From Anthopleura xanthogrammica (Eukaryota; Cnidaria; Anthozoa; Actiniaria; Actiniidae): a stretch of 64,000 nt of DNA. Numbering within the stretch: position 1 is the stretch's first letter; every line of letters begins with the position of its first letter. Both the position numbers and the translations under genes were made by a program. The notes under the pieces were generated by a model, which was not told the DNA's origin, ran no database searches, and worked only from the letters and a program-made list of their open reading frames with translations. The stretch lies in NCBI GenBank assembly GCA_964019055.1, contig OZ025211.1:12038400-12102399 (forward strand), written 5' to 3'. Of this stretch, positions 33,040-43,223 are shown in pieces.

Positions 33040-33780
33040 AAAGCTTGAGTAGGTTTACGTTTCAAGTCACCAATCCAGGAAATGATCTCGCACGATCGGG
33101 CTTGACTCATTTTCTTGGAAGCTTAGTTTTTATCCACTGGACCACGGTTTACAAGATATTAGCACACCCTAGCCGTGAGAACAATGCTCTAGATTATTTT
33201 CCACTTCAAATCAATGTGCCAGAGCATGGCAGGTTGTGGAAGGGGCTAGCTGATATGGTCTGGGGGCCAGCTGGTCTCTATCCCCTGATGCCTCCGGGCT
33301 AGAACATGACCCTGCGTAATTCGTGCAACCAAGGGCGGAGGGACTTAGGCCCCATCCACACTAGTGCGTTTTCATTTGGATCCGTTTTCGTTTGATCTGA
33401 AAACGCATCGATCGATTCGCGTCCACACTACCGTTTTGCTCCGCTTTCGACCGTCCACACTAATACGCTCAAAAACGATCAAAACGATGGCGTGACATAA
33501 GTTTGACAATATGCGCATGCTCAAATAGTACATATGACGTGAGCGTTTTCATTTTGATGCGTTTTCAACCGTCCACACTAATACCATATGTATGCGTTTT
33601 CATTTTGATCCTCTTTCAAGAGCGTTTTCAAATCGATGCGTTTTCGATTTTAGTGTGGACGGAAGGCCTAAACGCATCAAAATGTATGCGTTTTCAAACT
33701 AAAACGCACTAGTGTGGACGGGGCCTTAATTGCCGTCATGTCCGAAGTCCATACGTTGTCCCAGATCTGCGTATATGAGG
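33040..33780. repeat. dispersed repeat R, split by a MITE
   Basis: Third internal copy of R. It is interrupted at 33,348-33,725 by a MITE, resumes with 'attgccgtcatgtccgaag', and stops near 33,780 before its T-rich part. Confidence 0.65.
33348..33725. mobile_element. Harbinger-type MITE inside repeat R
   Basis: 378 bp with ends 'ggccccatccacactagtg' and near complement. TTA lies on each side (33,345-33,347 and 33,726-33,728), while uninterrupted R copies have a single TTA ('gggacttaattgccgtc' at 25,765). The interior repeats 'gcgttttca' motifs many times in both directions. A TTA duplication fits mobilisation by a PIF/Harbinger transposase, though the ends differ from those of the complete transposon above. 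Confidence 0.85.
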
Positions 33781-33830
33781 TCCCATAAGATTTATCCAGG
33801 ATAATGAATGTCTCTACATGTCATTTATTA

Positions 33831-34124
33831 CCAGCAGAGTTGACCGCCTTCCTTGAAAGGAATTATGGGTCACTTTTTTATGGGTTATCATTTTTCGAGC
33901 ATTTTCCGAGTATACAATGTAGACTTTTCTTGTTGATTGAAATATGATTCCGCCATGAAATCGCGGCCTAACGTTTAGGATTAATTTAAAGAAGGATGAA
34001 CAACTCAGTCGTATTTCATAAATTCTCTTCGCAGAATAATGGGAAATGCTAATCAAAATACAATGTTGAATCCTTAATTCTGATTGTTTGACCTTGAGTT
34101 TGTTCCGAAGGTCAACTAAGCTGG
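33831..34124. mobile_element. CCAGCTGA-type MITE, copy 1
   Basis: Ends 'ccagcagagttga' and 'tcaactaagctgg' (slightly mutated). Interior matches 60,907-61,187 and 63,747-64,000, for example 'gggaaatgctaatcaaaat'. Frame 33,814-34,056 lies in it and is not a gene. Confidence 0.75.
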
Positions 34125-34149
34125 TTGTTACGGTTCAGCTAAAAAATAC

Positions 34150-35524
34150 TAATCAACTAGTATAGCTGTCTCTAATAATATATCTCAAATCCTCTATTAG
34201 ATCAATAGTAGAGCTGTCTCTAATAATATATCTCAAATCCTCTATTAGATCAATAGTAGAGCTGTCTCTAATAATATATCTCAAATCCTCTATTAGATCA
34301 ACTAGTATAGCTGTCTGTAATAATATATATCAAATCCTCTATTAGATCAACTAGTATAGCTGTCTCTAATAATATATCTCAAATCCTCTATTAGATCAAT
34401 AGTAGAGCTGTCTCTAATAATATATCTCAAATCCTCTATTAGATCAATAGTAGAGCTGTCTCTAATAATATATCTCAAATTCTCTATTAGATCAACTAGT
34501 AGAGCTGTCTCTAATAATATATCTCAAATCCTCTATTAGATCAACTAGTAGAGCTGTCTCTAATAATATATCTTAAATCCTCTATTAGATCAATAGTAGA
34601 GCTGTCTCTAATAATATATCTTAAATCCTCTATTAGATCAATAGTAGAGCTGTCTCTAATAATATATCTCAAATCCTCTATTAGATCAATAGTAGAGCTG
34701 TCTCTAATAATATATCTTAAATCCTCTATTAGATCAACTAGTAGAGCTGTCTCTAATAATATATCTCAAATCCTCTATTAGATCAACTAGTAGAGCTGTC
34801 TCTAATAATATATCTCAAATCCTCTATTAGATCAATAGTAGAGCTGTCTCTAATAATATATCTCAAATCCTCTATTAGATCAATAGTAGAGCTGTCTCTA
34901 ATAATATATCTCAAATCCTCTATTAGATCAACTAGTATAGCTGTCTGTAATAATATATATCAAATCCTCTATTAGATCAACTAGTATAGCTGTCTCTAAT
35001 AATATATCTCAAATCCTCTATTAGATCAATAGTAGAGCTGTCTCTAATAATATATCTCAAATCCTCTATTAGATCAATAGTAGAGCTGTCTCTAATAATA
35101 TATCTCAAATTCTCTATTAGATCAACTAGTAGAGCTGTCTCTAATAATATATCTCAAATCCTCTATTAGATCAACTAGTAGAGCTGTCTCTAATAATATA
35201 TCTTAAATCCTCTATTAGATCAATAGTAGAGCTGTCTCTAATAATATATCTCAAATCCTCTATTAGATCAACTAGTATAGCTGTCTCTAATAATATATCT
35301 CAAATCCTCTATTAGATCAACTAGTATAGCTGTCTCTAATAATATATCTCAAATCCTCTATTAGATCAATTAGTATAGCTGTCTCTAATAATATATCTTA
35401 AATCCTCTATTAGATCAATAGTAGAGCTGTCTCTAATAATATATCTCAAATCCTCTTTTAGATCAACTAGTATAGCTGTCTCTAATAATATATCTTAAAT
35501 CCTCTATTAGATCAACTAGTATAG
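34150..35524. repeat. 48/49 bp tandem satellite
   Basis: About 28 copies of a unit beginning 'agctgtctctaataatatat' and ending either 'caatagtag' (48 bp) or 'caactagtag' (49 bp). Variants recur in a fixed order: the rare 'tctgtaataatatatatc' unit appears at 34,309 and again at 34,939, 630 bases (13 units) later, each followed by the same series of about six variants. So blocks of the array were themselves duplicated. There are no unique spacers. Confidence 0.93.
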
Positions 35525-35855
35525 CAATTCACAGTAATGGTTATAAATCATACTTGACAGAATAATGGCTCGCCTAATGATCCGCAGCAATACTTCTCTC
35601 CCAGGCCCCTACCCAGGACGTTTTGCTGGATCTTGGTCAAAACTAAACGGACCAACTTAAAACGCCATACATCTGTGAAAACATTGCTAACCTTTAGAGC
35701 GTATTAATCCAAGACAAACTGAATTGCGCTCATACGATCAAGCGCGAGCAATCAACAGTAAATTTCAAACTATTCTGCTCCAGTGATGATATCCACTATT
35801 TTGTATACCCTTTGTTTTGTTTCTCCACTCAGTTTCTTTGGTTTGTATTGACTTT

Positions 35856-36192
35856 TTATTGACTATTAAATTTGCCTAAGTGTGGTCCCTCAGTGTCGTA
35901 CATTTTACAGTATTTTAAAGCTGTGTCCAGGACTGTGCTAAGCCCAAGCCTTCGTGGACTTTTCTTCGCAAAAATGTCAAAAACTGCATCCAAGTCAATG
36001 TAAGTGCTGTAATGAATGTTCATTGTCAAAGATGAAAACCTTCCTTGCTCCATACTCGCTCTGTTGTATATGTGCAGCCATCTTAACGCACTCGCCGTGA
36101 CTTCTTTCGCACTCACAGCTGGTTGCAGGTATTGTTGAAAAAATCCTTAAAAAAGCATGGATGTTGGGAAACAAATCTTTATCGAACTCTCA
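35856..36192 (-). pseudogene. hAT-family transposase fossil, C-terminal dimerisation region
   Basis: Minus-strand translation gives ..LFPNIHAFLRIFSTIPATS.. then CECERS in one frame and, after a frameshift, ASALRWLHIYNRASMEQGR and ..IDLDAVFDIFAKKSPRR.. in the next. That order is the hAT dimerisation domain. The frame is broken and no start exists, so it is dead. Flanks at 35,525-35,855 and 36,200-37,480 have no gene I can support; a C run lies at 36,718-36,738. Confidence 0.72.
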
Positions 36193-37480
36193 GTTAGGCT
36201 TTTGGCGGCTGTGCTTGGCCTGTCTTTAACTGGCTTTGAGGCATACCTGAAAAAGACACGGAGTGTATTGGCCTCAAATATTGCATTTAGCGCTTCAAAG
36301 ACTCCTGATGGGAAACTTTTCGTACCCAACAGTCAAGGAACTGACAGCATTTGGCTTAATTTCTTTCTTCTTGCTCATTTCTGCTCATTTTGATTGTCGG
36401 CGAACCAAAGGCTTAAACACAACTGAAGAGCTAACGATATGCTACGGATGTCTAGACGTAAGGGTGTTGTTCATTGGTGCATGCTTGAGCTGTGTTAATT
36501 AAATGATGACACACCTTAATTTACATATTTCTTCGAGTAGAGTGTGAGAGAAATGTTAAAAAACGACACTTCAATTTTCAGTTTCATTTTAGGATATTTT
36601 ATAAGCATAGTATAGTAGGAAATATATGCCACAGTGTATATGCAATATTTGACTTGACGTAACCAAAATGTGGACCTTTAGGTTCTGTGTGTGTGTGCGT
36701 ACGCACCCCGTGGACTCCCCCCCCCCCCCCCCCCCCCTAGGTACGGGCCTGCAGTCTCCTTCCCTAATTAAAGTGCACATATCATAGTATAAGGACAAGT
36801 TTCTTGATGAAATGATTTTGGGGTTATAGAAATGATTTGTAAACTGCGGTTAACCACAAGCCATGTCTTTCAGCTTACAGGGAAGTTTGTGGTTTTGCAA
36901 ATTGCTTTGATTTTTTTCAAATTTTAACAATATATTATTGTCTTATTATTTTCATCATTATTATCATAAATTTCATTATTTAGTTTTGCAATCATCGTGT
37001 TTAATATTAAAGAAACATAAATGAATCAATCCAGTTTAGGTTATTTCATTTATTTGCTGTAAATCATCCAGTACTAAGATTTCTCATTTTCATAAATCAC
37101 GTCTCCCTTACTTATAACAATTATCACTGCGGTGTCCGTCTAAATATCAAATTTATCCTCATAATATTTTGATTCTGTTCTGATCAATATTCAACCAGAT
37201 GTTCTGCAATTATCAATCATTAATTATTAATACATTGGATGCAATGCTCAAATGATCCAGTTTTAGTAGTTTGTTTCAATTATTTGATGTCAGTAAAATC
37301 TCCGTCTAATTCTTATAAATCACCTTTCCCTTATGATAATAATCACTGCAATGTCCTTCTAAATATCAACTTTATCTTCATGATATTTTAATTCTATGTT
37401 GTAATCAATATTAAAGTAGATGTTCTGCAATTACCAATCAAAGTACGATTTGCGTTGAATGCAATGTTCAGTTCTCTGAT

Positions 37481-38542
37481 CTACAAGATCAGGACTCTGT
37501 GCTGTAATGCCAGCTCGGCAGCCTGGTAGACAGTTTTATCCATCACCAACTTTGCCCTCTCGTTGAACGGAATGTCGAGAGTATATGCCACAATCTTGGG
37601 CATTTTTTCCATTGCCTTGATCCCACACTCAATGTGTCTGCCTAGCTGCTCGTGCCAAAGAAGAACTTGCCCGGTATATGCAAAAACATTGCCGGAACCT
37701 ACTTTATGGCTTGAACCAGGAAGAAATACTCCCAAGAAATAAAACTGACCATTTCGGAATCCAAGCATTGGGCATCCCGTCACCGTTGCCTCAAAATCAC
37801 CAGAAAAGTCGTACATTCCGAGATCCAGGACTTGGTAAACACGGGAAACCTTGAATCCAAATTGAAATCGTTTCTGGTCTTGTTCCATTGCATGATACAC
37901 AGTGCAGAGTATATCTTCTTCGTGTGGTTTGTTGTCTGGAGCCGAAGAAAGGCCAGGATTATTTGTCATCAAGTTTTGGAAACTGAACGGCTTATGGCTC
38001 TCTAAAACCGCTTGTTCCTCATTTTCCCACGCAGTTATATCTTCTTTCCTTCTCCTCCTTGTGAATTGTACTCCAAGCCTGATGAGAGTCAGGTCACGGT
38101 TGTGATAATCTGGACGGCGTCCCGGTGGCAGCATTCTGTGTACGAACGCCCTACGATCTCTTGCCTCAAAGCAAGCCGTTCCTTCAGTGGAAAAAAACAC
38201 GAAAGAGGCATTCTTGAGTTGGCTTCGGTTGCGAATGACGTTTGAAGTAGTGAGGACCCATCCATCACCTATATAGAACCCACTCCCGACGTGATAATAC
38301 TGTGAGGACTCCGGTGAATGAACTTTAATTCGGCAAACCCCTGTACTGTATTCTTCGAGGTCTTTTAACACTGCCACTAAATTGGACTCTTTGGCGATCT
38401 TCAGTTTCAAATCATCCGCTATGGGTAAAGATGATATTAAAGATTTTATAGAGTTTTCTTCTTCTTCGAATATTTGTTCGACTTCTTGCTCATAAAGGAA
38501 ATTTCTCCCCCGCGAGAAACGCCTCGACTTACTACTTGCCAT
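37481..38542 (-). CDS. trypsin-fold protein with altered catalytic triad (probable pseudoprotease)
   Basis: Intronless, 353 aa from the ATG at 38,542, which has A at -3 and G at +4; the longer frame to 38,584 starts only at a TTG. Residues 1-70 are charged and helical (..EQIFEEEENSIKSLI..) without signal peptide or membrane span, so it is probably cytosolic or nuclear. Residues 84-275 look like a chymotrypsin/HtrA-type fold: ..VGSGFYIGDGWVLTTSNVI.. has Asn101 where the catalytic His belongs; ..NRDLTLIRL.. supplies Asp150; ..TGCPMLGFRNGQFYFLGVF.. has Cys257 where the Ser belongs. With His missing, classical activity is unlikely; a binding role is inferred. The FAM111-like and other trypsin-2 domain families are alternatives I cannot separate. 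Confidence 0.75.
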   Translation of the reverse strand: MASSKSRRFSRGRNFLYEQEVEQIFEEEENSIKSLISSLPIADDLKLKIAKESNLVAVLKDLEEYSTGVCRIKVHSPESSQYYHVGSGFYIGDGWVLTTSNVIRNRSQLKNASFVFFSTEGTACFEARDRRAFVHRMLPPGRRPDYHNRDLTLIRLGVQFTRRRRKEDITAWENEEQAVLESHKPFSFQNLMTNNPGLSSAPDNKPHEEDILCTVYHAMEQDQKRFQFGFKVSRVYQVLDLGMYDFSGDFEATVTGCPMLGFRNGQFYFLGVFLPGSSHKVGSGNVFAYTGQVLLWHEQLGRHIECGIKAMEKMPKIVAYTLDIPFNERAKLVMDKTVYQAAELALQHRVLIL

Positions 38543-41500
38543 TATGTTTTGAACGCGTTGCCTACTTCGGAAACAGGTTATCAATAGACCCGAAATCGCC
38601 TTTCAAGACTGGTTGTCATAGTGACTGTCCATCATTGGTTAACCTGCTAGTGGTATTTCAATATTTTGGCTAAAACTGTCAAAAGAATTGTGATCAAAAG
38701 ACAGCGAAAAATATTTTATTTGCTTCAAGAGAGATGTTTTCCTATTACGTCGGACTGGGTTCACTGCTATCAGCGAACTGTGCACGTGGTCTCAGTTGGA
38801 GACGCGGAAAAAAACACCAAACAAGATATATGTAATTTGTTAATATTGAGTTAGGTCTGCCTCTGAAGTTTTTGTTATTCAAGAAAAACTCGCTCTCAAA
38901 AGCTCTTTCTTTCAATTGCAAATAAATCAACCCGCGAGGTCAATTTGCATATCAGCTGAAAACACAGCTGTCTTCCAAACATTGTTTTCGAATTTCAATT
39001 ACCTTTTTTTTGATGTGTCTTGACATAACGACAAATTTAGATTCAGTAATCTGTTTTAAAATTAATTTCTTTATTTCAAATTTATAATCTTGCCTAAGTT
39101 AAGTGGACAAAAGTTCCGCGTTTACAGAGTTTTTAAAATGTTTTTTTTTATGTGTGCTACAATTATAACAATTCTGCAGCTGATAGCTTTAAAAAAATCG
39201 ACCAGCGCCAATGGCAACGAGCAATGAGATTGCAAAGTTTATTTTAACTGGAAAAAAACGACTTAAATGTTCTTCTTTTTGTCTTTACGGCCATTTACGA
39301 AACTATTTTGTCGCTTTTAATCAGCTTATAGAGCTTCGTTTGGTATTCATAAAAGCCCATGCAGTGTTGTTTTGAATCATACGTGTTTGTAAAGAAAGAA
39401 TAAACATGCCACGACCTTTTATTGTGTCGATGTCTTTCACATCTACAAGAAGTTAGACCCAGCTAAAATATTGCAATTCAAAACCATGGATTAGTTCTGG
39501 ACACATGTGCAGATACAATAGAAGTCCGTCATGTCGGAGAAAAGGCATATTAAAGGATTATGGCGGATAAAACTATTGATTTTGGAATTAGTGCATATTT
39601 ACAAGGAGCAGCTTTCAGTCAACACTCCATCTTAGAAGTGCTTTTTTCAATTCGGCGGATTCAGTGCTCAGGCAGTTCATAATAACATGTTAGTATTCCG
39701 TTACTGGCTTATATGTGAAAAATTGAATAAAAACAACGGATATCTGGATCTTTTATGCTACACTAATTCCATGAGTAGCAAAGTAGTGATTAAAAAAATA
39801 CTTCTAAAAGGGATTAAATTCAGTAAACAGATCCCAAATGGTTTCCAACGTTTCGGATTTTTGTTTCAGTTTTTTATCAGGGCTTATCCGTTACATATGT
39901 AACGCAAAAGTCCTCGTGGGGGGGGGGGGGGGGGGCTCCGATGTGAAAGGGGCGGAGTTGCTCGTCGTACCTTTTAGGGTTTAATTTTCGTTATTTGATA
40001 CCTCTTTGAGTGTTCAAACGAAAAACCAATTAAAACGCTGTAAATTTAGGTCATTTGCTGCCATTAATTAGAAAGATATACTTAGTATATATAGTACACT
40101 TAATAAATAGTGGCCAGAATATACCTACTTATCACATCAATACTGAAAAAAGATTCATTCATACATTCCACACAATATTTTCCTAATATAATTGACTGTG
40201 ATTAGTAAACAACAGTACGCTGCATTCTTTTCTGCAACAATCTAGTCTGCTCTTTTCAACCTTCCATTACTCGTTCTGTATTCCTCCTTACTTCATATGT
40301 TAATGGCCAATAGCTTTCTCTTTTTTTCTTCTTCTTTATTGGTTACGTTGTGTTCTTGTGGAATCTGGACGACAACGACGACGACGACGATGATGATGAT
40401 GACTGTGATTTTGGTGATGTTGATTGATGTGATGTTTGCCAAGAAATGTCTGGATTTGGAAACAAATTATGAACTATTTAGTCAATGAGATTTGGCTTTT
40501 GTAGAGAGTTTCCTTACATATATGCATTGGCAAAGTTCCCCTGAAATGTAGAAATTCTTAGTGAAAGTTATACTTACTTATTCACTAAGTTCAGTTCTAT
40601 TGTCAATGAAGACTTATCTATCTAGGTATGGGGTGTACTGAAGACAAGTTCTGACATTCTGATAGCAGCACTGATACGTTTGTTCTATGAATGACAGCCT
40701 TGTTAAAATCCATACGGGAGGGCATAACAAGATGAATAATGATGGACTTTAATGGATGAACACAGTTGGACATGTAATTGGATCGAAATGAATAAAATAT
40801 CTAACCCATCTACTCTACTGACAGTCATTGAGAAATACATTCTTCCTATAGGAGAAGATTGATCAAAACACCTTTAGTGAAACGTTCATGAAAGATTAAT
40901 TCTTTTTTGCTCGATCCAAGAAGATCCTATAAGTTTGTAACACAATAGTCAGAGATATCTTATCTTTGTCAAAACCGTAAAAATTAAATTTTCATTCACC
41001 AAATAAGATTATTTTTACTTCATTTTATTTATTTTTCATGTTTGTAGTTTTTCTAAAGAAAATATTTATTTAGCTTAGCGATACAAGTAAAGGCCGTAAA
41101 GGTAGGTTCGTTTTAAAGGAAATGATTTTACAGGTGACCGTTACGTTACCTAAGCTAATATTTGTATATTTTTCTGTATAATTCTCGATTCCTCTTATTA
41201 CAATGGATACCACTACTACCAGAATCCTTTTCGTAGTTCCTTTTGTTGGCCTAATTAAAGTCAAACGAAGAAACCGTGAACACTTAAAATATTTAGTTTT
41301 TAACAACAGCGCGATCGCGCCAAAGTTGTTTGCCGATTATAGTTTCAACCGCCCGGAAGGGATCGTGGTTGTATTATAGTATGGTGAATTGCTGTCGCAG
41401 CGAAGTGAGCCTGAAGCGCGCGAGCGTAGCAAGACAGCGATCTAATTTCAGTCAAACAAGTAGACAAGGCACATGCAACAATTTCGAGATTTGTTGAACA

Positions 41501-41604
41501 TTCTTTTCTACCACAATGCAATGCGTGCGTTGGGCAAAACAATGAATCGCTTTGTTCAAGGTATCCCAAAATGCACCGTTTTTGTAAATTCCCTTCCACC
41601 ACAA
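38543..41604. other. no gene seen
   Basis: Upstream of the trypsin-fold gene and onward I see only short chance frames. Notable points: a G run at 39,919-39,934, an imperfect (GAC/GAT) tract near 40,370-40,402, and a short GC-richer stretch with 'cgcgcgagcg' near 41,415. Confidence 0.5.
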
Positions 41605-41813
41605 CCAGCTGATCTGAGACAAAATATTAACTAATCAGAATCGAGAAAATTAGCAAAACTGAGGTGTCATCCTTAGTAGCCCAGCGACTCGGGAAATTGC
41701 TATTTCTTTATTTTATTTTCTCACTCAATAATGAATATCATAATAAATGTATACAACATATCAAAAACCTCTCCTCAAACGTCATTCTACGTCACTATTT
41801 CAGATCAGCTGGA
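41605..41813. mobile_element. MITE with CCAGCTGATCTGA ends
   Basis: Starts 'ccagctgatctgaga' and ends 'tcagatcagctgg'. The inside has 'actgaggtgtcatcc' and 'tagcccagcgactcggga', shared with 56,070-56,300 and, inverted, 59,741-59,935. Confidence 0.72.
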
Positions 41814-41904
41814 ATGCAGTGCGTGCTTCGACTATGATACAAAACTTCGATGTATTTTCGATGCATGGACTTTGGCTATTTAACAATTAGTCCTCGAGTC
41901 CGAA

Positions 41905-42180
41905 TGGTCTACGAGTCAATAGCCCATGAGGCCGAAGGCCGAATGGGCTATTGACTCGTAGGCCATGAGGGCGAGAGGTCTAATTGTTTTAGTAAAAACC
42001 TACTAATCGGTCCAATAAAAGGATGCAAAAAGTTTTGGATTTTGCTTTAAATATATTTTTTGGGGTTTTCAAAACCGGCGCTTTTCGCTACTAGAGGTCT
42101 ATCACTAATAGACCCCTAGTAGCTCAGCCAATCACAGGGCTCGATTGGTGATAGACCATTAGTAGGTTTTTTCTAATGAT
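41905..42180. mobile_element. MITE of the 'agtagctcagccaatca' family, copy 1
   Basis: A hairpin-rich stretch ('gaggccgaaggccgaatggg') and a tail 'gtagctcagccaatcac' plus 'ggtgatagaccattagtag'. Related copies are at 43,350-43,760 (inside MED20 intron 1) and, split, at 61,385-62,655. No gene inside. Confidence 0.55.
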
Positions 42181-43223
42181 GGTTACATGGATTGCTGTGG
42201 ATGGCTATGGATGGCAATGAGGGAAGCGTAGGAAACCACGTACGCAGCCGTTGTTACACAACGAGCGTAGAGTCATTAAACTGTTTTTGTTATTATTTTA
42301 TTTCAGTTTCTGTGACTGCAGGCGATGGAAAAACCTCAAGCCCACTCGTAGTTTAAGAGGGTTTTCTCGAAGCGATTCCTACTTGTAAACAAAAAGGCGA
42401 GCTGCTGGTTTGGAAATCCCAAAATCCGGTTTATAAACTACAGGCTACTGTGTCCTGATTAGCAACTCGAAATCGAAATCCGTTAATTATAAAGCTCTTG
42501 CCAGGGGCGAATCCAGGATTTTTAAAAAGGGGGTGGCTGTTACAGAGTATAACTCGCGCCACCCACAGGAAACCCGGGAAAATGGTGGGGGAAAATGGGG
42601 TATTGAATTGACGGAAATTATTTTGAGAGCTTCAAGTAAACCGAGTGAATTAAGTTTATCCAGAGAAATGTTTTCAGTTATGAACACATTTTTATTTCAT
42701 TTGTGCAAACGGGAAGGGGTGGCTACTCACCTCCCTCACGACACTTGAATCCGCTTATTAAATAAAAACGTGCATTGTTTTGTTTTTTTTTTTGTTTTTT
42801 TTTAAACTGTATTTTTATCACTCTAGTATATTTTCTCATTCCCCAAGGGGGCAGGAAAGCCCCGCTAGTAGCTAATTAATTAAAGTGATCAAGACTATGA
42901 TTTTTTCCCATTAAAGTGTCGCGAAATATGCGACCTCCAAAATCGCGAAATTAACGTCTCGCGAAAATTACATGTAATAAGGTATATGGGACCATATCGG
43001 AAGAATAAAAGAGTATTTACGGTTATACATGTACTCCCCGTTCCCCCTCCCTTCCCCCAGCCCCAAAGCGCCGGGCTACGAAAGCTGCTCTTGGGCTACC
43101 TGTGGGTTTCCTGTGTTTGTATCCCACAGTTCTCCGCGGTGACAGGAATCAACATGGCGGCCAAAGGGCTCGGAGAATGAAACTGTATAAAAAACCAGAC
43201 TGGCAACCGTACAGCCTCTGAAA
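42181..43223. promoter_or_regulatory. MED20 upstream region
   Basis: No other gene seen. Close to the MED20 start, at 43,152, is 'caacatggcggcc', a YY1-like element often found at transcription starts of animal housekeeping genes; the ATG in it opens an eight-codon upstream frame that ends before the MED20 ATG. The position just before a housekeeping gene supports a TATA-independent promoter here, which is an inference. Confidence 0.4.

Larger units (their letters stand above)
30714..33787. repeat. GPCR array unit 7
   Basis: Last unit: 3' flank with the palindromic insert (31,101-31,170), receptor (31,502-32,452), shortened upstream block (32,453-33,010) and repeat R (33,040-33,780) in place of the CRE cassette. 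The array ends here; the following sequence is unrelated. Confidence 0.72.

Noticed and set aside
34150..35524. Regular repeats resembling a CRISPR array
   Set aside because: The units abut with no unique spacers, and the genome is eukaryotic.
38543..38584. 14-residue N-terminal extension of the trypsin-fold protein
   Set aside because: It begins at TTG; the ATG at 38,542 has better context.
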